NCBI GenBank assembly: GCA_022792975.1 | Contig: JAAWCC010000081.1 | Span: forward strand, 1 to 9,950 | DNA from: Clostridia bacterium | GTDB lineage: Bacteria > Bacillota_A > Clostridia > TANB77 > CAG-508 | Direction of reading: 5' to 3' | Length of the DNA stretch: 9,950 nucleotides | In this document: positions 1 through 7,861 of the stretch, one piece after another | How positions within the stretch are numbered: position 1 is the stretch's first letter | Layout of the letters: every line of letters starts with the position of its first letter | Translations under genes and position numbers: made by a program | The notes under the pieces: generated by a model | What the model was told of the DNA's origin: nothing | Seen by the model: the letters and a program-made list of their open reading frames with translations, nothing else | Database searches by the model: none

Positions 1-3
1 GCC

Positions 4-342
4 ATGATAAAAACAATAAATGAAGGAGACAGCAGGCGTATTGCATTAAAAACAATAAAAGAGGCAAGGACTGTGCTAATAGAAGATGGATGTGCTCATG
101 ATAAAGATGATAACGGTCATTTTAGCGAAGCAGAAAAGCTAAAAAAAGATATAGATAAGCTAATAGAGGATATGCAAACTCAAATAAGTGAAACAGACAC
201 GCAAAATGAAGAGGATGAAGCAGACAAAAAGTTAGAAAAGCTAGAGAAAATACAAGAGCAAAGCTTTAAGGATAGGAAATCTGAGCTAGAGAATATGAAC
301 GAAATTTATAAAACTAAGTATTATTCGGGCAAGAATTGGTAA
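4..342 (+). CDS. Small charged protein with an EF-hand-like loop; function unknown, possibly the 3' end of a longer gene
   Basis: I do not recognise this gene. The 112-residue product is very rich in Lys, Glu and Asp and is probably mostly helical, with a likely coiled coil over residues 65-105. Residues 33-44 read DKDDNGHFSEAE, which fits the 12-residue EF-hand calcium loop (D at 1, D at 3, N at 5, G at 6, hydrophobic at 8, E at 12), and sequence that could form helices lies on both sides. No signal peptide or membrane segment is seen. The frame is open to the left edge and no ribosome binding site is visible before ATG 4, so the true start may lie upstream. Its two CGG trinucleotides (114, 326) are out of phase and the gene has no shift site. 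It ends 101 bases before murE, which has its own promoter, so it is probably not part of that operon. Confidence 0.55.
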   Translation: MIKTINEGDSRRIALKTIKEARTVLIEDGCAHDKDDNGHFSEAEKLKKDIDKLIEDMQTQISETDTQNEEDEADKKLEKLEKIQEQSFKDRKSELENMNEIYKTKYYSGKNW

Positions 343-350
343 GAACCTAC

Positions 351-379
351 TTTACAAATCTTGAATTTAATTATATAAT
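351..379 (+). promoter_or_regulatory. Probable sigma-A promoter for the murE operon
   Basis: A -35 box TTTACA at 351-356 (5 of 6 to consensus) and a perfect -10 box TATAAT at 374-379 are separated by 17 bases. Transcription would start near 386, giving a leader of roughly 60 bases before murE. The region is AT-rich throughout, so chance matches are possible, but the box quality, spacing and position just after the preceding stop codon all fit. Confidence 0.6.
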
Positions 380-430
380 TATTGGTACAAAATAATAATA
401 ATAAATAAATCAAGCACATAAATATATTTT

Positions 431-436
431 AGGAGG
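431..436 (+). promoter_or_regulatory. Ribosome binding site of murE
   Basis: AGGAGG stands 7 bases before the ATG at 444. It fixes the MurE start, and the protein then begins with the normal N-terminal domain. Confidence 0.8.
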
Positions 437-443
437 AATCTTA

Positions 444-1924
444 ATGGAACTTAAAAAAATCTTAACTGGTATAGAGGGTATAAAAGCAAAAGGAGATTTA
501 AGTTTAGATGTAAAAAATATTACAAATGATTCTAGAAAAGTAGAAAAAGGTTCAATGTTTATTGCGATAAAGGGCTTTGAAACAGATGGACACAAATTTA
601 TAAAAGATGTAATAAAGTTAGAACCAAGCTGTGTTATGGTAGAAGAAGGAGCAGACTTAAAGGAAATTGCAAAATTAGAAAATGTTACGATTTTGGTTGT
701 AAAAGACACAAGAAAAGCTTTAGCAATAGCAAGCTCAAATTTTTATGGCAATCCTAGTAAAAAGTTAAAATTGATAGGTGTCACAGGAACCAAAGGAAAG
801 ACTACTACAACATATATGATAAAAGAAATGCTAGAGGCACAAGGCAAAAATGTGCGGATTAATTGGAACAATAGCAGTATATATAAATGGAAAAAAATAT
901 GAGGATTCAAAAAGAACTACACCAGAAAGTATAGAACTTCAAGAAATTTTAGCAGAAATGGTAAAAGAAAAGGTAGAATATGTAGTTATGGAAGTATCCT
1001 CTCAGAGCTTAAAATTAGATAGAGTATACGGATTAGATTTTGAAATGGGTATATTTACTAATTTTTCAGAGGATCATATAAGTGAAAAAGAGCATCCAGA
1101 TATGGAGGACTATTTTAATTCAAAATTAAAATTATTTGAAAAATGCAAATTAGGCTTTACAAATGTAGATGATTTAAAAGGCTCAAAAGTGGCAAAACTT
1201 GCAAATTGCACCATGAAAACATATGGAATAGACAACTCAGCAAATCTAATTGCAAAAGATATTACAATCACAAATACTTATGCAGATTTCAAAGTGAAAC
1301 TAGGACAGAGAAATGAAAGAGTTAAGGTGCGGAATTCCACGGAAGATTTAGCGTATATAATGCACTTGCAGCAATTAGTATAGCACTTGAATTAGGGTTA
1401 GATACAGAGATTTTGAAAACATCACTATCAGAGCTTAGAGTACCACGGAAGATCAGAACTTGTAGAAAATAAATTAGAATTAAATATAATGATAGATTAT
1501 GCACATTCACCTGAGAGCTTAGAAAATATCCTTGGAGCAGTAAAAGAATATACTATGCGGAAGAGTTATCAGTGTATTTGGCTGCCGGTGGAGACAGAGA
1601 CATGCGGAAAACGTCCTATTATGGGTGAAGTATCACGGCAGAATAGCAGATTATACAATTGTTACATCAGATAATCCAAGAACAGAGGAGCCAGAAAAAA
1701 TTGTAAATCAAATAGAAAAAGGAATAAAAAAGACAAACGGAAAATATGAATGTATAGTAGATAGGAAAGAAGCTATAAAAAAAGCAATAGAAATGGCAAA
1801 TAAAAGAGATTTAATAGTTCTTGCAGGAAAAGGACATGAACCATATCAGGAGATTAATCATGAGGTGTATCCTTTTGATGAGAGATTAATCGTAAGAGAA
1901 ATAATTGAAGAAATGAGGAAATAA
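444..1924 (+). CDS. murE: UDP-N-acetylmuramoyl-tripeptide synthetase (meso-diaminopimelate-adding), read through eight CGG +1 shifts
   Basis: MurE is the cytoplasmic ATP-dependent ligase that adds the third amino acid to UDP-MurNAc-L-Ala-D-Glu. The P-loop GTKGKT lies at residues 115-120. Further family motifs are TTPES, the NFSEDHI region, YFNSK with the lysine that is carbamylated in Mur ligases, IPGRF, YAHSPESL, GRVISVFGCGGDRD, GKRPIMG and AGKGHEP. The DNPR motif indicates meso-diaminopimelate as substrate. The standard frame is broken eight times, always at an in-frame CGG (855, 1330, 1340, 1446, 1558, 1586, 1605, 1636). Removing one C at each leaves 491 codons (490 aa plus stop), normal for the family, and supplies Gly 138, 296, 299, 334, 371, 380, 386 and 396. 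Under standard decoding this would be called a pseudogene, but the protein is intact between sites and has no other defect. The stop is 2 bases before mraY. Confidence 0.95.
855..858 (+). other. CGGA shift site 1 in murE (Gly138)
   Basis: The upstream frame reads GTG CGG ATT. Dropping C855 gives GTG GGA TTA ATT GGA, i.e. V-GLIGT, the conserved stretch after the P-loop helix. Without the shift, translation stops at TGA 900-902. Confidence 0.9.
1330..1343 (+). other. Two CGGA shift sites in murE (Gly296, Gly299)
   Basis: CGG at 1330 is in phase. Dropping its C gives GGA ATT CCA, which puts the CGG at 1340 in phase, and dropping that C gives GGA AGA TTT. Together they read V-G-IP-G-RFSVYNALAA, the MurE motif IPGRF.NxxNALAA. 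Missing the second shift gives a TAG at 1349-1351, two codons after the CGG. Confidence 0.92.
1446..1449 (+). other. CGGA shift site in murE (Gly334)
   Basis: CCA CGG AAG becomes CCA GGA AGA, giving RVPGRSELV, the start of the MurE C-terminal domain. The unshifted frame stops at 1470-1472. Confidence 0.9.
1558..1561 (+). other. CGGA shift site in murE (Gly371)
   Basis: ATG CGG AAG becomes ATG GGA AGA GTT ATC, giving GRVISVFG, a core strand of the C-terminal domain. Confidence 0.9.
1586..1589 (+). other. CGGT shift site in murE (Gly380)
   Basis: TGC CGG TGG becomes TGC GGT GGA GAC, giving FGCGGDRD, an almost invariant MurE motif. The restored glycine codon is GGT, so the rule is not limited to CGGA. 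Confidence 0.9.
1605..1608 (+). other. CGGA shift site in murE (Gly386)
   Basis: ATG CGG AAA becomes ATG GGA AAA CGT CCT, giving M-GKRPIMG. The CGT that follows is read as ordinary arginine. If the shift is missed, a TGA occurs at 1626-1628. Confidence 0.9.
1636..1639 (+). other. CGGC shift site in murE (Gly396)
   Basis: TCA CGG CAG becomes TCA GGC AGA ATA GCA GAT, giving S-GRIADYTIVTSDNPR. This is the only site in the window with GGC as the restored glycine codon. The unshifted frame stops at 1672-1674. Confidence 0.9.
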
Positions 1925-1926
1925 CC

Positions 1927-2880
1927 ATGAGCCTGCAAATAAAAATCGTAGCTATTAGCTTTATTGTTTCGATAGTTACAGCGCTTGCAGCACTTCCGAT
2001 ATTAAAAAAACTAAAAGTTCGGACAAATAGAAAGGGAGTGCGGACCGCGTACTCACTTAATTAAACAAGGAACACCAACAATGGGTGGGATTGTAATAAT
2101 GATAACACTTATGATAGGAGCAATCTTTTTATATAATTCAAACAAAGAACTATTACCATTAAGTGTAATTATTATAGGATTTGGAATTGTTGGATTTGTA
2201 GATGATTTTAAAAAATTAATATTAAAGGATACAGAAGGATTAAAACCAACATATAAAATAGTACGGATTGCTTATAATATCAGTGGTATATGCATTATAC
2301 TTAATAAAGCAAGTAGGAACTGCAACAATAATTCCTTTCTTAAAAATAGAAGTAATTTTGCCAGCTTTAATATATATTCCATTTGCTATATTTGTAATGC
2401 TAGCACGGAACAAATGCAATCAACTTAACAGATGGAATAGATGGTTTGCGGAGCCTCTATATCGATGATAATAATTGCATGCCTTTCAGTAATTGCAGCA
2501 AAAAATGGAGTGATTGAAATTGCGATTTTAGGTTCTGTACTTTGCCGGAGCATGCTTAGGATTTTTAATATTTAATTTGCACCCAGCGAAGATATTTATG
2601 GGAGATACAGGCTCTTTACTTCTTCGGAGGTGCAATAGTGGTAATGTCACTTTATTTGAAAATACCAATAATACTTATAATTGCAGCAATAATACCAGTA
2701 TTTGAGACAATATCAGTAATACTTCAAGTGCTTTATTTCAAAAAGACTGGAAACAGAATATTTAAAATGACACCAGTTCACCATCATTTTGAATTGTCAG
2801 GCTGGAAGGAAGGAAAAATTGTTTCAATCTTTAGTGTTGTGACATTAATTGCATGTATAATTGCAATTTTCATAGTTTAA
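1927..2880 (+). CDS. mraY: Phospho-N-acetylmuramoyl-pentapeptide-transferase, read through six CGG +1 shifts
   Basis: MraY is the integral membrane enzyme that transfers phospho-MurNAc-pentapeptide to undecaprenyl phosphate to form lipid I. The ATG at 1927 lies 2 bases after murE, with a purine-rich AGGA inside the murE end. Visible motifs are GTPTMGG, GFVDDF (Asp92-Asp93), NLTDGIDGL (Asp168, Asp171), [12 protein letters not shown] and the catalytic-region HHHFE (283-287), separated by about ten hydrophobic segments. Six in-phase CGGs at 2020, 2264, 2406, 2449, 2546 and 2625 each need one base removed. The result is 315 aa, close to the family's usual 320. A seventh CGG at 2041 is out of phase (TGC-GGA) in the shifted frame and is read normally. 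Confidence 0.95.
2020..2023 (+). other. CGGA shift site in mraY (Gly32)
   Basis: GTT CGG ACA becomes GTT GGA CAA, giving [15 protein letters not shown], the conserved first cytoplasmic loop (GQxIRxxGPxxH). If missed, TAA follows at 2062-2064. Confidence 0.9.
2264..2267 (+). other. CGGA shift site in mraY (Gly113)
   Basis: GTA CGG ATT becomes GTA GGA TTG CTT ATA, entering a hydrophobic helix ([13 protein letters not shown]). The unshifted frame gives a polar, unrelated sequence and stops at 2426-2428. Confidence 0.88.
2406..2409 (+). other. CGGA shift site in mraY (Gly160)
   Basis: GCA CGG AAC becomes GCA GGA ACA AAT GCA, giving [15 protein letters not shown], the active-site motif with Asp168 and Asp171. 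Confidence 0.92.
2449..2452 (+). other. CGGA shift site in mraY (Gly174)
   Basis: TTG CGG AGC becomes TTG GGA GCC, closing [12 protein letters not shown], followed by a membrane helix. It is only 40 bases after the previous site. Confidence 0.9.
2546..2549 (+). other. CGGA shift site in mraY (Gly206)
   Basis: TGC CGG AGC becomes TGC GGA GCA TGC TTA GGA, giving [20 protein letters not shown], matching the family motif GaxLGFLxFNxxPAK. Confidence 0.92.
2625..2628 (+). other. CGGA shift site in mraY (Gly232)
   Basis: CTT CGG AGG becomes CTT GGA GGT GCA, giving [13 protein letters not shown], the conserved GDTGSLxLGG motif. Confidence 0.92.
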
Positions 2881-2895
2881 AATATACTTTTGATA

Positions 2896-2902
2896 AGGGA
2901 GG
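2896..2902 (+). promoter_or_regulatory. Ribosome binding site that fixes the GTG start of ftsW
   Basis: AGGGAGG stands 6 bases before GTG 2909. There is no ATG at a suitable place, and the GTG reading leads straight into the first membrane helix of FtsW. Confidence 0.75.
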
Positions 2903-2908
2903 AAGAAA

Positions 2909-4071
2909 GTGCCAAAGACTAATAATACCAAGCAAATGGGTAAAAAGAAGTCAATTGACTTTATATTAGTAACAGTTGTGCTAGTAATGTGTGCATTTGG
3001 AGTAATAATGGTACTATCTGCAAGCTCGCCATCATCACTTGCAAAACATCGGAAATAGTTATGAGTATGTAAAGACTCAAGGAATATCAGCAATAATACG
3101 GTGTAGTGGCAATGTTTGTAATATCCAAAATAGATTATAGAAGTTATAAAATTTTTGATAAAATTGCATATGGAGTAACTATAATACTTCTTCTAGCAGT
3201 ACTTATACCAGGAGTGGGTATGTCATCTGGTGGAGCAACCAGATGGATATTAATTCGGAAACTTCAACTTTCAGCCTTCAGAAATTGCAAAAGTCGCATT
3301 AGTTATATTTTTTGCTTCATACTTGACAGATAATAGAGAAAAAATAGAAGAAAGATGGGAAGGCTTTCTAAGACCATTAGTTTTGTATCTAGCACCTATA
3401 ATACTAATATTATTTCTAGTACAATCACACCTTAGTGCATCAGTTTTAATAGTAGCAGTAGTAGCAATAATGATGCTTATGGCAGGAAGCAAAATTCGTT
3501 ATTTCTTAACCTATGGAACATCAGCAATAGTAGCAGCAGGAGGCGCTATGTACTTTATGGCAGCAGTGTTAAAAAAAGGTGCATTCAGACTTGCAAGAAT
3601 TGCATCATTTTTAGACCCATGGGCAGACGCATCTGCAACAGGATATCAAGTTGTTCAAGGACTTTATGCAATGGGCTCACGGACGGACTTTTTGGAGTTC
3701 GGACTTCGGAAATAGTACACAAAAATACCTGTACATACCAGAACCGCAAAATGATTTCATTTTTGCTATAATTGCAGAGGAATTAGGCTTTATTGGATGC
3801 AGCATTGTAATACTTCTTTTTGCAATATTTGTTTGGAGAGGAATTTTAATTGCGATGAAGGCACCAGATATGTTTGGAAGCCTAGTTGCAATAGGGATAA
3901 CATCAATAATAGGCTTACAGGCTATGATAAATATAGGGGTTGTTACCTCATCTATACCAAATACAGGAATGCAGCTACCATTTTTTAGTTATGGTGGAAC
4001 CTCGCTATTGATTCTTCTATGTGCTATGCGGAGTGCTTTTAAATATTTCAAGACAGGGAAGAGAATTATAA
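2909..4071 (+). CDS. ftsW: SEDS-family lipid II glycosyltransferase (FtsW/SpoVE type), read through eight CGG +1 shifts
   Basis: FtsW is the septal peptidoglycan polymerase of the SEDS family, a ten-helix membrane protein working with a class B penicillin-binding protein. Its place between mraY and murG supports FtsW rather than RodA. Motifs seen are VLSAS, GATRWI-GNFNFQPSEIAK, LDPWADA, GSGGLFGVGLGNS, EPQNDFIFAIIAEELG and the C-terminal PFFSYGGTSLL. Asp280, in the family's HTDFIFA-type motif that holds the essential aspartate, is present. The segment QSHLSAS replaces QPDLGT, which I recall as common in clostridial SpoVE-like proteins. In-phase CGGs at 3050, 3099, 3256, 3680, 3684, 3700, 3707 and 4029 restore the frame. 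The true protein is 384 aa and ends at TAA 4069-4071. Without the last shift it would read on to 4103. Confidence 0.94.
3050..3053 (+). other. CGGA shift site in ftsW (Gly48)
   Basis: CAT CGG AAA TAG becomes CAT GGA AAT AGT TAT. The unshifted frame ends at the TAG 3056-3058, one codon after the CGG, so nothing of FtsW beyond the first helix would be made. Confidence 0.88.
3099..3102 (+). other. CGGT shift site in ftsW (Gly64)
   Basis: ATA CGG TGT AGT becomes ATA GGT GTA GTG GCA, giving AIIGVVAMFVISKIDY, the second membrane helix. Confidence 0.88.
3256..3259 (+). other. CGGA shift site in ftsW (Gly116)
   Basis: ATT CGG AAA becomes ATT GGA AAC TTC AAC, giving RWILI-GNFNFQPSEIAK, the conserved SEDS signature. 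Confidence 0.92.
3680..3710 (+). other. Cluster of four CGGA shift sites in ftsW (Gly257, 258, 263, 265)
   Basis: In-phase CGGs at 3680, 3684, 3700 and 3707 lie within 31 bases. The first two are directly adjacent (CGGACGGA). Reading each as one glycine gives S-G-G-LFGV-G-L-G-NSTQKYLY, the invariant SEDS stretch before the catalytic loop. The GGA at 3694 inside this run is an ordinary triplet. The final unshifted frame ends in TAG 3713-3715. Confidence 0.94.
4029..4032 (+). other. CGGA shift site near the 3' end of ftsW (Gly372)
   Basis: ATG CGG AGT becomes ATG GGA GTG CTT TTA AAT ATT TCA, giving M-GVLLNISR, the usual FtsW ending, and a TAA at 4069-4071. Without the shift a different tail continues to 4103. 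Confidence 0.9.
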
Positions 4072-4092
4072 TTAATACTTTAGATTATAAAG

Positions 4093-4099
4093 AAGGAGG
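4093..4099 (+). promoter_or_regulatory. Ribosome binding site of murG
   Basis: AAGGAGG stands 7 bases before ATG 4107. It lies past the true ftsW stop but would be covered by ribosomes reading the unshifted ftsW frame to 4103. Confidence 0.8.
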
Positions 4100-4106
4100 C
4101 TAAAAA

Positions 4107-5224
4107 ATGAAGGCAATAATTGCTTGTGCAGGAACAGCAGGACATATAAATCCAGGACTTGCAATAGCAAACAAAATAAGACAGCAAGAAGGTACTTCTG
4201 AAATATTGTTTATTGGAACTAATAGAGGTCTAGAGGGAGACTTAATTCCAAGAGCAGGATATAATTTAAAAACAATTGAAGCATATGGCTTGAGTAAAGA
4301 GATAAGCATATCGAATTTAAAGAAAATAATCAAAACGTTCAAGGGATTTTCAGAAGCAAAAAAAATAGTAAAAGAATTTAAGCCAGATGTAGTCATTGGA
4401 ACAGGTGGGTATATTTGTGGTGCAGTTATCACTGCTGCACATCGGACTAAAAATACCAACAATGCTGCACGAAAGTAATGCATTTCCAGGAAGGGCTGTA
4501 AAATTTTTGCTTAAAAAGACAGATGTAGTAATGTGCAGTTTTGAAGAAGCAAAACCAAGACTTGCAAAAGCAAAAAGGGTCGTAATGACAGGAACTCCAT
4601 CAAAGACTTTAAAAAAACCACTAACTTTAGCAGAAAAAATAACTGTAAAAGAAAAATACAAGTTAAATCCAGCAAAACCAGTAGTACTTGCCTTTGGAGG
4701 AAGTCAGGGCGCAAAAGCTATAAATGATGCAGTAGTAAATTTAGTTGTAAAAAAGTTAAATAGAAATTATCAAATATTACTTGCTTGTGGTCAAAAGCAG
4801 TATGATAATGTAAAAGAAGATTTAAGGCAAAAAGGATTTAATATAGAAAAATTAGATGGCATAAAAATGGTGCCATATATTTATGAACTTCAAGAAGCAA
4901 TGAGCGCATGTGAGATAATATGTGCAAGGTCAGGGGCTGGCACTATAACAGAAATCGCAAATCTTCGGAAAGCCTTCAATTTTGATACCACTTCCAAATG
5001 TTTCGCATAACCATCAACAATATAATGCAGAGGTTTTAGCAAACTTAGATGCTGCTAAAATAATACAAAATAGCGAATTAAATGAGATAACACTTCATGA
5101 TAATATAGAGGAAATTCTTAACTATGGTAAACTAGAAGAAATGGGAAGCAATGCAAGAAAGGCTGCAATTTTAGATGTAGAAGATAAAATATATGAAGAA
5201 ATAAAAAGACTATTAAAAAGGTAA
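4107..5224 (+). CDS. murG: UDP-N-acetylglucosamine-MurNAc-(pentapeptide) pyrophosphoryl-undecaprenol GlcNAc transferase, with two CGG +1 shifts
   Basis: MurG is the membrane-associated GT-B enzyme that adds GlcNAc to lipid I to make lipid II. The first glycine loop is GTAGHINP (residues 9-16). Then come GTGGYICG, HESNAFPG (121-128), the second-domain loop GGSQGA (197-202) and the UDP-GlcNAc site RSGAGTITEIANLGKPSILIPLP, followed by HNHQQYNAEVL. Two in-phase CGGs, at 4443 and 4966, must each lose one base to join these motifs. The corrected protein is 371 aa, normal for the family. The next gene starts 8 bases after the stop. Confidence 0.95.
4443..4446 (+). other. CGGA shift site in murG (Gly113)
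   Basis: CAT CGG ACT becomes CAT GGA CTA AAA ATA CCA ACA, giving AAHGLKIPTMLHESNA, the standard MurG lead into the HExN motif. If missed, the frame ends at 4476-4478. Confidence 0.92.
4966..4969 (+). other. CGGA shift site in murG (Gly287)
   Basis: CTT CGG AAA becomes CTT GGA AAG CCT TCA, giving EIANLGKPSILIPLP, a donor-binding motif. If missed, the frame ends at 5008-5010. Confidence 0.93.
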
Positions 5225-5232
5225 AATTTAAA

Positions 5233-7840
5233 ATGAAAAAAGTTAGTGAAATTCTAAAAATAGATATTGATAATAAAAAGGTAAAGAGGATAATGCTTTA
5301 TATGTTTGCTTTCTTTATACCTTTTTTTGTGCTTCTAGGAATAATTATTGCTTTAAAGGTTTACCCTTTTGGTGAGAATACCTATATGCCAGTAGATGCA
5401 TTTAATCAATATGTACCATATTTGCAGTATTTTAAGGAGACAATATTTGGGACAAATAGTATGCTCTATTCATTAGGAAAATCAATTGGAGGAGAAATGT
5501 ATGGCTTATTTACCTATTATTTAATGAGTCCTTTTAATTTAATATCATTATTTTTTAAAAAAGAGCAAATGAGTATTGCATTTTTTATAATAATGATTAT
5601 AAAAATATCAGCAGCTGGAGGTACATTTTATTATTTTTTAAATAGAAAAACAGAAGCCAAAATATCAAATTTGATTTTTTCTAGCATGTATGCATTGTCA
5701 GCTGCCACTATTACATATGGGCTAAATATAATGTGGCTAGATAGCCTTATATTGCTTCCAATTATGTGTGTAGGAATAGAAGAATTAATAAATGGAAAAA
5801 GGTCAATATTGTATATAATAAGTCTAGCATTAACTTTAATAACCAATTATTATATGGGCTTCATGGCTTGTATATTTGCAGGAATATATTTTTTATACAA
5901 ACTAATACTAAGCAATTTAAAACCATCAAAGGAGATTTTAAAAAAAATTGCAAGCTTTGCAATTTTTTCAATGCTCGCAGTAATAATTTCAGCAGTAATT
6001 TTAATTCCATCCTTCATTAGCATTAGTGATGGAAGGGCAGAATTTGATTTTCCTCAAAAAACTGATGTAAATTTCGAAATGCAAAATATTGTAACTAAAT
6101 TTTTTACGAACACATTCGGGTTAGAGGAAATAGGGAATAATGCAATTCCACAGGTGTTTTGTGGCGTTCTTGCAAACTTTTTTATATTAACATATTTTGT
6201 AAATAGTAAAATTAAGCTAAAAGAAAAAGTAGCAACCTTAGTGGTATTTATAATATTTTTCGCAAGCTTTTATATAGATAAATTAAACTTACTATGGATG
6301 CTGGGAAATGATCCAGCATGTTTTAGATACAGATATATATTCTATTTTACTTTTATGTTTATACTAATTGCACAAAGAGGCTTTGAAAATGTAAAAGAAG
6401 GAATGACAACTTGGAAATTTCTAGTGGTAGTAACAATTATAGAAATTCTTGGAATTGTTACATTATATTTAAACTTAAATATAACAGATAATCTATTTGT
6501 AAAAATCGACATGATATCAGTGGCAATATTATATGTGATTATTAGCATATATATAATTAGTCTAGACAAAGAAAAAAAGAAAATCAGTAATATAATAATA
6601 ATATGCCTATTATTTATCAATATTGCAAATTTAGGAATAAATGCAAAACATAGTATGGGAATACTTCAATATGAAACCAGCAGAAATAAAATGGAGGAAC
6701 AAGTTTTTTTGACAAACTTTAGGCAATACAAGTATCAAGAAATAAAAAAATATGATTCAAGTCTATATAGGCAAGATGCAACTAATAAAGTAACAACAAA
6801 TTCAGGACTAACCTTTGATTATAACGGTATAAGCTTTTCTGCCTCAACCTTTTCAAAAGATTTACATGCATTTCTAAGAAATATGGGATTTGCAGAAGAG
6901 CATGTCTCAGTTTCAATGAATGAAGGAAATACAAAAGCAATGGATATGCTATTTGGAATAAAATATATACTTGGAGAAAATAATAAAGGTTATATTCAAG
7001 AAAAGCTTGGAGAAGTAGAAGTAAATAGAAATGATAGAGCACTATCTCTTGGATTTTCTGTACCAGATACAGCTATTAAAGAAATAGATATAATAGATGA
7101 AAATGTTTTTGAAAATCAAAATAACCTTTTAAAGAGATTAACAAATCAAGATGAGGATATTTTGCAAAAGCATCAAGGAGAAATCAAAATAATTTTAGAA
7201 AATGTAAAGATTGGTGAAGAAAATTACGAAATAATAGATACAGAAAAAGATGCATTTGTAAAATATGAATTTGAAATAGAGCAAGAAAAAAATGCGTATT
7301 TTCATATACCATATGCGACAAAACTCGAGGAGGCACACATATATATAAATGGAGAGAAAATCTCAGATAGATATATAAGTAATACTAATAGAATGTTACT
7401 TCTTGGAAAGCATAATATAGGAGAAAAAATTACAATAGTCATAGAGCAAAAAAATGAAAAATTTTTCATGGATAGAGAAATAATATATTATGAAAATGAC
7501 GAGGTATTAGATAAATACTATCAAGACCTAAGCAGAGAGCAGGTAGATTTAAAAGAAATTTCAGGAAGAGAATATGAAGGAAGGATAGACATACAAAGTG
7601 AAGATAGATACATTTTATTTACAATTCCTTATGATAAGGGCTGGGAAGTAAAAGTAGATGGACAAAAACAAGAGCCTATAAAAATACAAAATATATTTAT
7701 GGGGGTCAAAATAGACGAAAAAGGAGAGCATAAAATTGAAATGAAATATACACCAAAAGGATTAACTTCAGGTGTTATTCTAAGCTTCACACGGAATTGT
7801 AATTTTTGCATGTTTTATATTGACTTCTAAAAAAAACTAA
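5233..7840 (+). CDS. YfhO-family membrane protein (predicted GT-C-type glycosyltransferase), with one CGG +1 shift near the end
   Basis: An 868-residue polytopic protein of the YfhO family. B. subtilis YfhO is involved in lipoteichoic acid glycosylation; the substrate here is unknown. About a dozen hydrophobic segments fill residues 18-480. The first outer loop contains VDAFNQY, with an Asp in the position where GT-C enzymes carry an acidic residue. A large hydrophilic, probably extracytoplasmic part (about 490-835) includes YRQDATN and a beta-rich C-terminal domain (FTIPYDKGWEVKVDG). The last membrane helix starts near residue 843. The in-phase CGG at 7792 interrupts that helix. Dropping one base gives TGIVIFACFILTSKKN and a stop at 7838-7840, while the unshifted frame ends at 7830. 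It has about 43 ordinary glycine triplets and only this one shift site. The start lies 8 bases after murG with a weak AAAAGG site, suggesting coupling. Confidence 0.85.
7792..7795 (+). other. CGGA shift site at the 3' end of the yfhO-like gene (Gly854)
   Basis: ACA CGG AAT becomes ACA GGA ATT GTA ATT TTT GCA, a hydrophobic stretch that completes the last helix and ends in KKN. The unshifted tail is NCNFCMFYIDF, ending at 7828-7830. The evidence is weaker than elsewhere because no invariant motif is involved, but the rule is the same. Confidence 0.75.
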
Positions 7841-7861
7841 TATAAAATAGCAAAAAAGAAT

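Noticed and set aside
2041..2044. A further shift site at CGG 2041 in mraY
   Set aside because: After the shift at 2020 this CGG is split as TGC-GGA, and ERECGPRTH continues correctly without another shift.
4072..4103. C-terminal extension of FtsW ending at 4103
   Set aside because: It belongs to the unshifted frame. Shifting at 4029 gives the usual GVLLNISR ending and a stop at 4071.
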